DNA of 15,280 bases. Origin: Glaciecola sp. UBA2563. Lineage in GTDB: Bacteria; Pseudomonadota; Gammaproteobacteria; Enterobacterales; Alteromonadaceae. The notes beneath the pieces were generated by a model. The model was not told the origin of the DNA. It did no database searches and saw only the letters and a program-made list of their open reading frames with translations. How positions within the stretch are numbered: position 1 is the first letter of the stretch; each line of letters begins with the position of its first letter. The stretch spans positions 1 to 15,280 of the forward strand of contig DDLV01000165.1 in assembly GCA_002340325.1 (NCBI GenBank), given 5' to 3'. Of the stretch, positions 7,871 to 14,354 are shown piece after piece. The translations under genes and the position numbers were made by a program.

Positions 7871-7967
7871 TCCCGCAAAATGCGCCTAAATCCCGTATTT
7901 TCTTTCGATAGCCGACGCTCGGCATATGGACGTACAGGTCAGCAAAAGACAAACAACTGTCGTTCAG

Positions 7968-8450
7968 CTACCTTTCAACCTGCATTTTCAGTTGATGAAA
8001 ATAAGTAGCCACAAATTTGTCTAAATCAAAAAATAGCTTTGATAAGATTTTACCAATTATTGAATCTTGAATGATGGTTTCGGAAATGTGTATGGTTGTT
8101 ATTCCATCATTCTTCGAAAATTCAGCGAGGTAATCACCTGTAAATGGCCCCGACATTTCAAGCTCAATTATTTTATTAGTTTCTAATCGAACAATTTCAA
8201 ATTCAACCGCTGGCCCATTGGTTGGAAATTCCTTAAATGTCTTTTCGTCCAATATCTCAACTGATTTTACTTCACGTCGCCATTTCACTTGACCTTCCCA
8301 GTCGCTCATTGTCTTCCAAACTATCTCGACAGGTGCATTAATCTGTACAGTCTTACTCAGGCTTTTGGTAGTAGGTAAAGTAGCACCCCAAACGAAAAAA
8401 AGTGCTAAAAGTACTACTATAGATGACACAACTACTAATAGAGCTTTCAT
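7968..8450 (-). CDS. Membrane-anchored SRPBCC (START-like) family protein
   Basis: A 160-residue protein with one N-terminal hydrophobic segment (ALLVVVSSIVVLLALFFVWG, residues 3-22) followed by an SRPBCC/polyketide-cyclase-like domain. The domain begins LSKTVQINAPVEIVWKTMSDWEGQVKWR, where the INAP...VW..MSD...W pattern is characteristic; later comes VEFEIVRLETNKIIELEM, and it ends in a long helix DLDKFVATYFHQLKMQVE. SRPBCC domains bind hydrophobic ligands, but the specific ligand here is unknown. The domain probably sits on the periplasmic face, tethered by the helix. The ATG overlaps the stop of the upstream MGMT-like gene (ATGA), so the two are co-translated. No clear terminator follows; a GC-rich 5-base hairpin at 7911-7923 lacks a T run. 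Confidence 0.8.
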   Translation of the reverse strand: MKALLVVVSSIVVLLALFFVWGATLPTTKSLSKTVQINAPVEIVWKTMSDWEGQVKWRREVKSVEILDEKTFKEFPTNGPAVEFEIVRLETNKIIELEMSGPFTGDYLAEFSKNDGITTIHISETIIQDSIIGKILSKLFFDLDKFVATYFHQLKMQVER

Positions 8451-8851
8451 AACACCTCACTGTCTCTTTGTTTATCAACCCATTCGGCATCAATTGTAAG
8501 TTTTTTTGTAATCTTGTCTTCGCTAGTGAGAAGTCTCCAAAATGGGGTGACTTTCGATATATCTTTACCCTCATTTAATTCATCAATAGCCGCTTGAGCA
8601 GCGATCCTAATGAAGATTGAGGTCGAAACAGGACACATAGCATCAGCTTTCCATTTGCGTGCAAGTTCATTGCGCAATCGCATTATCGTTCTCGTCTCAC
8701 CAAATGGGATTTTCTTAATGTATTTATTTACAATTTGTGGTGTTCCGACAAATAGCGTCTTACCAGCCTTGACTCCTGCAAAGTCCTTATCCAAGACAAC
8801 TAATTTTTCCATTTTCTTTACATTAAGCTGTTCTTTTGCACTTTTTGCCAT
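8447..8851 (-). CDS. MGMT (alkyltransferase-like) family protein
   Basis: A 134-residue protein that I recognise as the short MGMT-family group related to the C-terminal domain of O6-alkylguanine-DNA alkyltransferases. Supporting segments are IPFGETRTI (residues 48-56, the counterpart of the IP.G...TY wing motif), ADAMCPVSTSIFIRIAAQAA (about 69-88), and TPFWRLL (102-108). The canonical alkyl-acceptor motif PCHR is absent; the only cysteine is Cys73 in MCPVS. It may therefore be a DNA-binding alkyltransferase-like protein or have another job, and enzymatic repair is not shown. The first 20 residues are charged and may be flexible. The ATG at 8851 has only a weak AAGG upstream. It forms a two-gene unit with the SRPBCC gene (4-base overlap). 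The link between the two functions is unknown. Confidence 0.65.
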   Translation of the reverse strand: MAKSAKEQLNVKKMEKLVVLDKDFAGVKAGKTLFVGTPQIVNKYIKKIPFGETRTIMRLRNELARKWKADAMCPVSTSIFIRIAAQAAIDELNEGKDISKVTPFWRLLTSEDKITKKLTIDAEWVDKQRDSEVL

Positions 8852-9632
8852 TTCTTAGATTCACCCTTTTAGATTTACACAAAAGTTTATCAGTTCCTAA
8901 GAAAGAACGAAATAAGGCCATTTTTTTCCATTAAAAAACAGATGTATAGCTTGAAAAATGCACTTTTTCGTCGAAACCTATACGGTCCCATAAAAAAAGC
9001 ATTCGTTTCCTAATCTACAAAAAGCTAATGTAAGTTAGTTAATATTGTTTACATTTAGAGATTTTCTGTTGTCAAAGACAAAACTACTTCAAGGCCTGCT
9101 TCACGTACCGAAGAGCCGGTCATTTGAAAATATTTAGCGTCCGGTTTTCGTAAAATTGACGGTTCATTTAGAGTGTACCTAAATCAAACTACTTAAATAA
9201 ACTGCTACTCAGCGGTATCAGATTTTAATTAGAGTACCGATCCGCAAAAACCACCCTAACTGTACCGATTTTTGAATTGGTTTTGATTAATAAAGGGCTT
9301 CAGCAATGTAAAAACCCGATATCTGCAAGTTGTATTTATCCTCTCTACACGCGAAGTTACTGTGCAGCAAATCAAGTGGCAAGAGCATTTAGCACGAGAG
9401 CGCATTGTTGAAAAATTCGAGCATAAGCTTAATCCTCTTCAGATCTATTGAAGCTCAGTTCGATTTCAACCGGTTTAATGCTTTAGCATGATTTATCGGT
9501 AAAATCTCGTCATCTCACTTTTTCAGAGGTAACATATCAAATGTTATGTATTAAACTGATTGTTGTAGGACGTATTATCTTTGATTCATTGTTTATGGTG
9601 GATCAATCACTATGATTTGTTGAGGAATTTTT
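8852..9632. other. Long intergenic region before zapG
   Basis: About 780 bases without a convincing gene. It should hold the promoters for the leftward MGMT-like unit and for rightward zapG. Visible items: inverted repeat AATGTAA/TTACATT (9027-9033 and 9049-9055); the right copy of the 21-bp dispersed repeat (9162-9182); an open + frame without a start codon at 9287-9451 that looks coding-like in composition; and inverted repeat TAACAT/ATGTTA (9530-9535 and 9541-9546). The rest shows nothing I can interpret. Confidence 0.5.
9162..9182 (+). repeat. Right copy of a dispersed 21-bp inverted repeat
   Basis: The sequence reads GTTCATTT, then AGA, then GTGTACCTAA, matching the minus-strand sequence of 7850-7870 at 17 of 21 positions. 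It lies upstream of the MGMT-like gene, so the pair brackets that unit. It could be an old mobile-element end, a cassette boundary or a shared protein-binding site. Confidence 0.4.
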
Positions 9633-10232
9633 GTGGAATATTTATGGTTAGTTAGCGTAGGGACTTTGTTAGTAGGTGGTGTAATAGGTTTTTTCTTTGG
9701 GCGATCGAGTCTGGGTAATCGTAAACAAGCTGTGCTAGCCGAGGAATTAGAGAGTTCTAAAAATGAGCTTGAAAAATACAAAGCCGATGTCTCTGAACAC
9801 TTTGAAAAAACTGCTGAGCTGGTCGGTAACCTTACACAAAGCTATAAAGACGTGCATCAGCATTTGGCCGGAGGTGCGCAGAATCTTTGTAATTTAGACA
9901 GTGTCGATTTGATGTTGGCTGCGGCGCTACAACCTAAGTTAGAGCAAGAAGTTTCATCCGAACCAGAAAAGACGGAAACACCAGTCGAAGAACCAAACGC
10001 AGAAAATGCTGAAGAATCGGTGGCGGAAGATGCTCAGGCTGATCCTGAAGAAAATAAAGAACAATCTCCAGCCGCCGAAGTAACCGAGGGCGAAAAAATA
10101 GAGCCTACTATGACAGAAGCCCCGGTCGCAGAGCCGCCATTGGATTATGCGCCTAAATCGTCAGAAAACGATAAAGAAAAAGCTGAAAAAGCTGGTGAAG
10201 CGAAAGAGAAGTCAAAAGACAAGGTTGCCTAG
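9633..10232 (+). CDS. zapG: ZapG (DUF1043/YhcB) cell-envelope and division protein
   Basis: A 199-residue protein. An N-terminal membrane anchor, YLWLVSVGTLLVGGVIGFFFGR (residues 3-24), leads into a coiled-coil region with ELESSKNELEKYKADVSEHFEKTAELV, then LTQSYKDVHQHLAGGAQNLC, the conserved DUF1043 motif. ZapG/YhcB is an inner-membrane protein that helps coordinate cell wall synthesis, division and envelope growth in enterobacteria. The start is GTG with GAGGAA a few bases upstream, a strong site. From about residue 105 to the end the protein is a low-complexity Glu/Ala/Pro/Lys tail, making it much longer than the roughly 130-residue E. coli protein. It is monocistronic, ends before a terminator and converges on lnt. 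Confidence 0.9.
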   Translation: MEYLWLVSVGTLLVGGVIGFFFGRSSLGNRKQAVLAEELESSKNELEKYKADVSEHFEKTAELVGNLTQSYKDVHQHLAGGAQNLCNLDSVDLMLAAALQPKLEQEVSSEPEKTETPVEEPNAENAEESVAEDAQADPEENKEQSPAAEVTEGEKIEPTMTEAPVAEPPLDYAPKSSENDKEKAEKAGEAKEKSKDKVA

Positions 10233-10290
10233 GTTTTTCGATAATCACTGTTTAGAAAATCGCTGCGTCAATTAGTATGTAATTTTCGAC

Positions 10291-10308
10291 GTGGGCCACG
10301 ATGCCCAC
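10291..10308 (+). repeat. GC-rich hairpin downstream of zapG
   Basis: GTGGGC (10291-10296) and GCCCAC (10303-10308) form a perfect 6-base stem with a 6-base loop. No T run follows, so it is more likely an RNA-stabilising hairpin than a terminator by itself. Confidence 0.5.
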
Positions 10309-10329
10309 AATGGCAATTTGAAAATAATG

Positions 10330-10370
10330 CGCCTTTGTTCTCTCTGAAGACTAGGGCGTTTTTTATTTTT
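10330..10370 (+). terminator. Rho-independent terminator of zapG (possibly bidirectional)
   Basis: CGCCTT (10330-10335) pairs with AGGGCG (10353-10358), including one G-T pair, and is followed directly by six T residues and then ATTTTT. It sits between the convergent zapG and lnt genes. On the opposite strand the hairpin is followed by CATTATTTT, so it may also stop lnt transcripts, less efficiently. The loop is rather long (17 bases). Confidence 0.65.
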
Positions 10371-10390
10371 AAACAGCCCCTAGTATTTGC

Positions 10391-11929
10391 TTATAGTTTC
10401 GTTGAATTCCTGTAAACGGCAAAAGCAAACATAACCGCTGCAATCAAAAATACAGGAATATTTCCCATCTTCTTATAAGGCGTCACACCAGAGACAAGAG
10501 GAACTTCAACCTCCAGAACTCCTTCCACAAATTGGGGTAGTTCGCCTAATAAATTACCATTTGGATCATATGCTGCAGTGATACCTGTATTGGTTGCTCG
10601 AATAATTGGAAGACCAAATTCCATTGCACGTGTTCTCGCAATTTGAAGGTGTTGATGAGGACCATGAGAATCACCGAACCACGCATCGTTTGACACCGTC
10701 AGTAACATGTCTGATTTAGGCGTGATATTTGCCCGAATTTGGTTTGGAAAAGCAACCTCATAACAAAGTGCAGGTACTAAATACAAACCATTTGCGATTA
10801 AGTTTGGCTGTACATATTCTCCACGATTAAAAGAAGACATGGGTAGGTCAAATATCGGCGCCAATGGCCTGAGAAAATTTTCAAAGGGAACAAATTCACC
10901 AATTGGCACAAGTTTATGCTTAGCATAACGGTTGCTGTGTTGATAATAGTATGGCGCGGTATTCTGACTATCTTGATCAACGCCTAATGCCAAAATGAAG
11001 TTGAAAGATTCTTCGTATGTAAATTTGTTTTCATCTATTTTTTGATTGTAATCTACAACGCCAGTAACGAGAGCAGTGTTGTTCTCTTGTGAAATAGTAT
11101 CCAATTTAAATAGTGTTTCATTGGCTAAAGGTAACGATTCTAAAACAGGTATGGCGGCTTCTGGCCAAATGATTAAGTCGTTATCCCAATGTTCTTCTGT
11201 AAGCGCAAAGTACTTTTCGATGGTCGGTAGGTCTAGTTCAGGTCGCCATCGCATAGATTGTTCGATATTGCCCTGAACAAGCGCAATCATTTTAGATTGT
11301 CCTGTCGGGTTTATCCAAGCGACGGATGTTGATAAAACAATGGCCACGATTGTACACACAACATAAGAAATGGCGGTTTTGCTAGATTTTGCGCCTGCAA
11401 CAAAAACTGTAGCTACTGCTGCGCATACCCCAAACATAAATGCGCTAATGCCAATTTCGCCAATAATCGGAAATAAACCGGATAGTGGTGAATCGAGTTG
11501 ACTGTAACCGATAGATAACCACGGAAAACCAGTGAGAAAAGTAGCTCTTGCATACTCACATAACAACCAAATTAAGGGACCTGCCAACGGCCATAGAACA
11601 GTTTGAAGCAACCTACGCAGCAGCCAAAAAGCCAAAGCAAAGTAAATAGCTAAATATCCGCTAAGCATTGCCATCATCAAAAGACTTACAACAAGCGGGA
11701 CACCACCAAATGTGGCTATACTTACATGTACCCAAGAGATACCTGCACCAAAATACGCAAAGCCGAATAGCCAGCTATCAAGAAAAGGGTGCTTGGAATA
11801 TTTTGCCAGCAATACAAAAATACTGACAAAGATTGGAAAAATAACGAACCAAAAATTGAAGGGTGCAAAAGCCAGTGTTGCCGAAGCACCAAGCGCCAAA
11901 CACAATCCATGTATGACAAATCGGTTCAG
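10391..11929 (-). CDS. lnt: Apolipoprotein N-acyltransferase
   Basis: Lnt adds the third acyl chain to the N-terminal cysteine of lipoproteins in the inner membrane. The N-terminal half has several membrane helices starting GASATLAFAPFNFWF; a nitrilase-like domain follows (about residues 210-475) and a last helix closes the protein. The catalytic triad is visible: Glu257 in IIWPEAAIP, Lys339 in AKHKLVPIGEFVP, and Cys389 in LCYEVAFPN, numbered from the proposed start. I set the start at a CTG (11927-11929): GGAGAA of the corC end lies 7 bases before it, and it gives 512 residues, the usual length, starting MNRFVIHGLCLALG. The first standard start in frame is TTG at 11903-11905, which has no ribosome binding site at proper distance. 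The CTG comes one base after the corC stop. This is the last gene of the cluster. Confidence 0.93.
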   Translation of the reverse strand: MNRFVIHGLCLALGASATLAFAPFNFWFVIFPIFVSIFVLLAKYSKHPFLDSWLFGFAYFGAGISWVHVSIATFGGVPLVVSLLMMAMLSGYLAIYFALAFWLLRRLLQTVLWPLAGPLIWLLCEYARATFLTGFPWLSIGYSQLDSPLSGLFPIIGEIGISAFMFGVCAAVATVFVAGAKSSKTAISYVVCTIVAIVLSTSVAWINPTGQSKMIALVQGNIEQSMRWRPELDLPTIEKYFALTEEHWDNDLIIWPEAAIPVLESLPLANETLFKLDTISQENNTALVTGVVDYNQKIDENKFTYEESFNFILALGVDQDSQNTAPYYYQHSNRYAKHKLVPIGEFVPFENFLRPLAPIFDLPMSSFNRGEYVQPNLIANGLYLVPALCYEVAFPNQIRANITPKSDMLLTVSNDAWFGDSHGPHQHLQIARTRAMEFGLPIIRATNTGITAAYDPNGNLLGELPQFVEGVLEVEVPLVSGVTPYKKMGNIPVFLIAAVMFAFAVYRNSTKL

Positions 11930-11930
11930 A

Positions 11931-12791
11931 TTAATTCTCCAACTCTGGAAGATACACTTTTAATTGTACAATGCGTCTCTTGTCTGATGTTGTCACTTCG
12001 AATTCTATATTGTCAATAGTGACTTTTTCACCAGTATCAGGCATGTGGCCAAATGCCCTTAGTACAACACCACCAATGGTATCTGATTCTTCTTCATTAA
12101 AAGTAGATTCAAAGAATTGATTAAACGCTTCGACAGACGTTAGGGCTTTCACGGAATAGGTGCATTTGTTTAGAGGGCGAATATTATCATTCTCGGTATC
12201 TTCTTCGTCGTATTCGTCCTCAATTTCCCCGACGATCAGTTCCAATATGTCTTCAATCGTTACTAAACCAGAAACACCGCCATATTCATCAACCACAATT
12301 GCCATGTGATAACGCTTCTGCCTAAACTCTTTTAGCAAAATATCAACACGTTTGCTTTCAGGCACAATAATGGCGTCTCTTAGAAGCGCTTTTAAGTCAA
12401 AGGTAGTTTCAGGGTTAAAACCAAAATAAAGCAGGTCTTTTGCCAGGAGTATCCCTTCAATATGGTCTTTATCCTCATTGATAACCGGAAAGCGAGAATG
12501 CCCTGAATCGATCATCATCGGCACGATTTCCGTTAAGGTCTCATCTATCTCGATGGTTTTCATTTGTGCTCTGGGGATCATGATGTCTCTGACTTTCATG
12601 TCACTGACTATCATTACACCTTCTAGCATTTCTTTGGTTTGCGGGTCGATGAGCTCTCGCTCTTCGGCATCCGATATTAGATCAGATAACTCTTCTTTGT
12701 TCTGCGGCTCTCCCTTAAATTTGTTAACAATATTTGTTAACCAATTGCGACTAGAAGAGCCGTTGGTAGAGTGGGGGTTGTCGTCGCTCAT
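11931..12791 (-). CDS. corC: CorC/YbeX family CBS-domain protein
   Basis: A 286-residue protein with the expected layout. After a polar N-terminus comes a helical region ending in VMIVSDMKVRDIMIPRAQM, then two CBS domains (about residues 68-125 and 135-192, with HSRFPVINEDKDHIEGILLAKDLL and YHMAIVVDEYGGVSGLVTIEDILE), an acidic linker, and a CorC_HlyC transporter-associated domain (about 205-283). There is no membrane segment, so it is cytoplasmic. The family was linked to magnesium/cobalt efflux; in this cluster YbeX has also been connected with ribosome and RNA metabolism. The ATG is preceded by GGAAG. A 33-base gap follows ybeY, and lnt follows almost without a gap. Confidence 0.95.
   Translation of the reverse strand: MSDDNPHSTNGSSSRNWLTNIVNKFKGEPQNKEELSDLISDAEERELIDPQTKEMLEGVMIVSDMKVRDIMIPRAQMKTIEIDETLTEIVPMMIDSGHSRFPVINEDKDHIEGILLAKDLLYFGFNPETTFDLKALLRDAIIVPESKRVDILLKEFRQKRYHMAIVVDEYGGVSGLVTIEDILELIVGEIEDEYDEEDTENDNIRPLNKCTYSVKALTSVEAFNQFFESTFNEEESDTIGGVVLRAFGHMPDTGEKVTIDNIEFEVTTSDKRRIVQLKVYLPELEN
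11935..11940 (-). promoter_or_regulatory. Ribosome binding site deciding the lnt start
   Basis: GGAGAA on the minus strand, inside the last codons of corC. It is 7 bases from GGAG to the CTG at 11929 but about 30 bases from the TTG at 11905, favouring the CTG. Confidence 0.55.
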
Positions 12792-12824
12792 ACGCTTCCA
12801 TTAAAATCTGTTGGGTACATACAA

Positions 12825-13313
12825 TTACTGCACTTGATAAGGATCGTCAATACCTAATTGGGATAACACCAATTTTTCATACTTTTCCATTACCTCGGCG
12901 TCTTCCTCGGTTATGTGGTCATAATCGAGTAAATGCAAGATGCCGTGCAAAATAATGTGAATTAAGTGATTAGAAGAGCATTTATTTTGTTGATGTGCTT
13001 CTGTATTGACGACATCGAGGCAAACGGCGATATCACCGATAAAATCACTTTTGATATAATCTGGAATTTCAGCAGGGAATGACAGCACATTTGTCGGCGA
13101 GTTTTTATCTCTGTAGGTGTTATTTAAATTAGTCGATTCTTCGGTTGATACAAATCGTACAGTGCATGTTGCGTTACTCGTGAGGTCTGCGTATTTGCAA
13201 ACATGTTTACACAATCTATCCAGTGTACTTATAGCTTCGTTGTACTCTGGATAAGCAGTCAATTGAATATCCTCAGCAATGTCAATATCAATTTTTAACG
13301 TTGCCAAGGTCAC
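12825..13313 (-). CDS. ybeY: Endoribonuclease YbeY (rRNA maturation factor)
   Basis: A 162-residue zinc metalloprotein of the UPF0054 family that acts in 16S rRNA 3'-end maturation and ribosome quality control. The motif TYRDKNSPTNVLSFP (about residues 66-80) and the metal site HGILHLLDYDH (123-133, with His123, His127 and His133) are intact. The usual glycine before YDH is replaced by aspartate, a small variation next to the metal ligands. The start is GTG at 13313; the frame is closed by a TAA nine bases upstream, so no longer version exists. The ribosome binding site is poor. A five-codon ATG frame ends in a TGA that overlaps this GTG, which could allow reinitiation after phoH. It lies between phoH and corC, as in E. 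coli. Confidence 0.94.
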   Translation of the reverse strand: MTLATLKIDIDIAEDIQLTAYPEYNEAISTLDRLCKHVCKYADLTSNATCTVRFVSTEESTNLNNTYRDKNSPTNVLSFPAEIPDYIKSDFIGDIAVCLDVVNTEAHQQNKCSSNHLIHIILHGILHLLDYDHITEEDAEVMEKYEKLVLSQLGIDDPYQVQ

Positions 13314-13331
13314 TGACTGTTAGCCATTATC

Positions 13332-14339
13332 TCAATTTGAAGCATCATTTTTGTGGATGCTTTCCTGCGCTTCAAAGTCTTCGTATGCCTGCACTATACG
13401 AGCAACTACAGGATGCCGCACAACGTCGTTGGCGGTGAAAAAATTAAACGAAATGTCGTTAACATCTGACAACACTTCAATTGCGTGCCGCAAACCAGAT
13501 TTTGCACCTCTGGGTAAATCAATTTGCGTGATATCTCCAGTGATGACGGCTTTACTGTTAAACCCTATTCTGGTGAGAAACATCTTCATTTGTTCTTTGG
13601 TCGTGTTCTGCGACTCATCTAGTATTATAAACGCATCATTCAACGTCCTACCGCGCATATAAGCGAGCGGCGCTACTTCGATAACGTTGCGTTCAATGAG
13701 TTTTTCTACTTTTTCAAACCCAAGCATTTCAAACAAAGCATCGTAAAGGGGACGTAAATAAGGGTCCACTTTTTGTGATAAATCACCCGGAAGGAAACCT
13801 AGTTTTTCTCCCGCTTCAACCGCAGGCCGTGTTAACAGTATTCGCCTTACTTCTTGACGTTCAAGTGCATCAACTGCGCATGCGACAGCAAGATAGGTCT
13901 TGCCTGTCCCAGCAGGACCTACGCCAAACGTGATGTCGTGATTAATTACATTTGCGACATAACGAGATTGGTTAGGGTTGCGAGGTTTAATAACACCGCG
14001 CTTGACCTTTATATGTACTTCCTTTGCATATTCGCCGGCTTCAGCTCGCTCGAGACATCTAACCTCTTGAATAGCGAGGTGTACTTGGTCTGGCTCTAGT
14101 GCAGGAATACTGCCCCTGACGGGTTGAGTCTCAATGTAGAGCAGTTTTAACAGCTCAGCCGCTCCGTTTGCCTGTAGCGGATCGCCAGATACACTGAACT
14201 CATTATTGCGATAATTTATTTCGACACCCAGTCGACGCTCAATTTGTTTGATATTGTCGTCAAAAGGCCCACATAGGCTCGACAAACGTTTATTGTCAGA
14301 TGGTTCTAAAACGATTTGGTTTTTTACAATTGAACTCAA
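13332..14339 (-). CDS. ybeZ: PhoH-family ATPase (YbeZ)
   Basis: A 335-residue cytoplasmic PhoH-like protein. An N-terminal KH-like region (about residues 20-70) precedes the ATPase core, which has the Walker A motif GPAGTGKT (141-148), LLTRPAVEAGEKLGFLPGD (about 168-186), the Walker B-like FIILDESQN (237-245), and VITGDITQIDLP (about 265-276). YbeZ is thought to be an RNA-linked NTPase that works with YbeY. The start is TTG (14339), with AGGAG 5 bases upstream; length matches the family. Only 15 bases separate it from the miaB stop, and ybeY follows after 18 bases, so the genes share a transcript. The symbol phoH is often used for it. Confidence 0.94.
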   Translation of the reverse strand: MSSIVKNQIVLEPSDNKRLSSLCGPFDDNIKQIERRLGVEINYRNNEFSVSGDPLQANGAAELLKLLYIETQPVRGSIPALEPDQVHLAIQEVRCLERAEAGEYAKEVHIKVKRGVIKPRNPNQSRYVANVINHDITFGVGPAGTGKTYLAVACAVDALERQEVRRILLTRPAVEAGEKLGFLPGDLSQKVDPYLRPLYDALFEMLGFEKVEKLIERNVIEVAPLAYMRGRTLNDAFIILDESQNTTKEQMKMFLTRIGFNSKAVITGDITQIDLPRGAKSGLRHAIEVLSDVNDISFNFFTANDVVRHPVVARIVQAYEDFEAQESIHKNDASN

Positions 14340-14344
14340 GATAT

Positions 14345-14349
14345 CTCCT
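14345..14349 (-). promoter_or_regulatory. Ribosome binding site of ybeZ (supports the TTG start)
   Basis: AGGAG on the minus strand in the 15-base miaB-ybeZ gap, 5 bases before the TTG at 14339. It makes the TTG the clear choice of start. Confidence 0.7.
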
Positions 14350-14354
14350 GTTGG

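Noticed and set aside
7911..7923. GCCGA/TCGGC hairpin as terminator of the SRPBCC gene
   Set aside because: Short 5-base stem with a 3-base loop and no T run on either strand.
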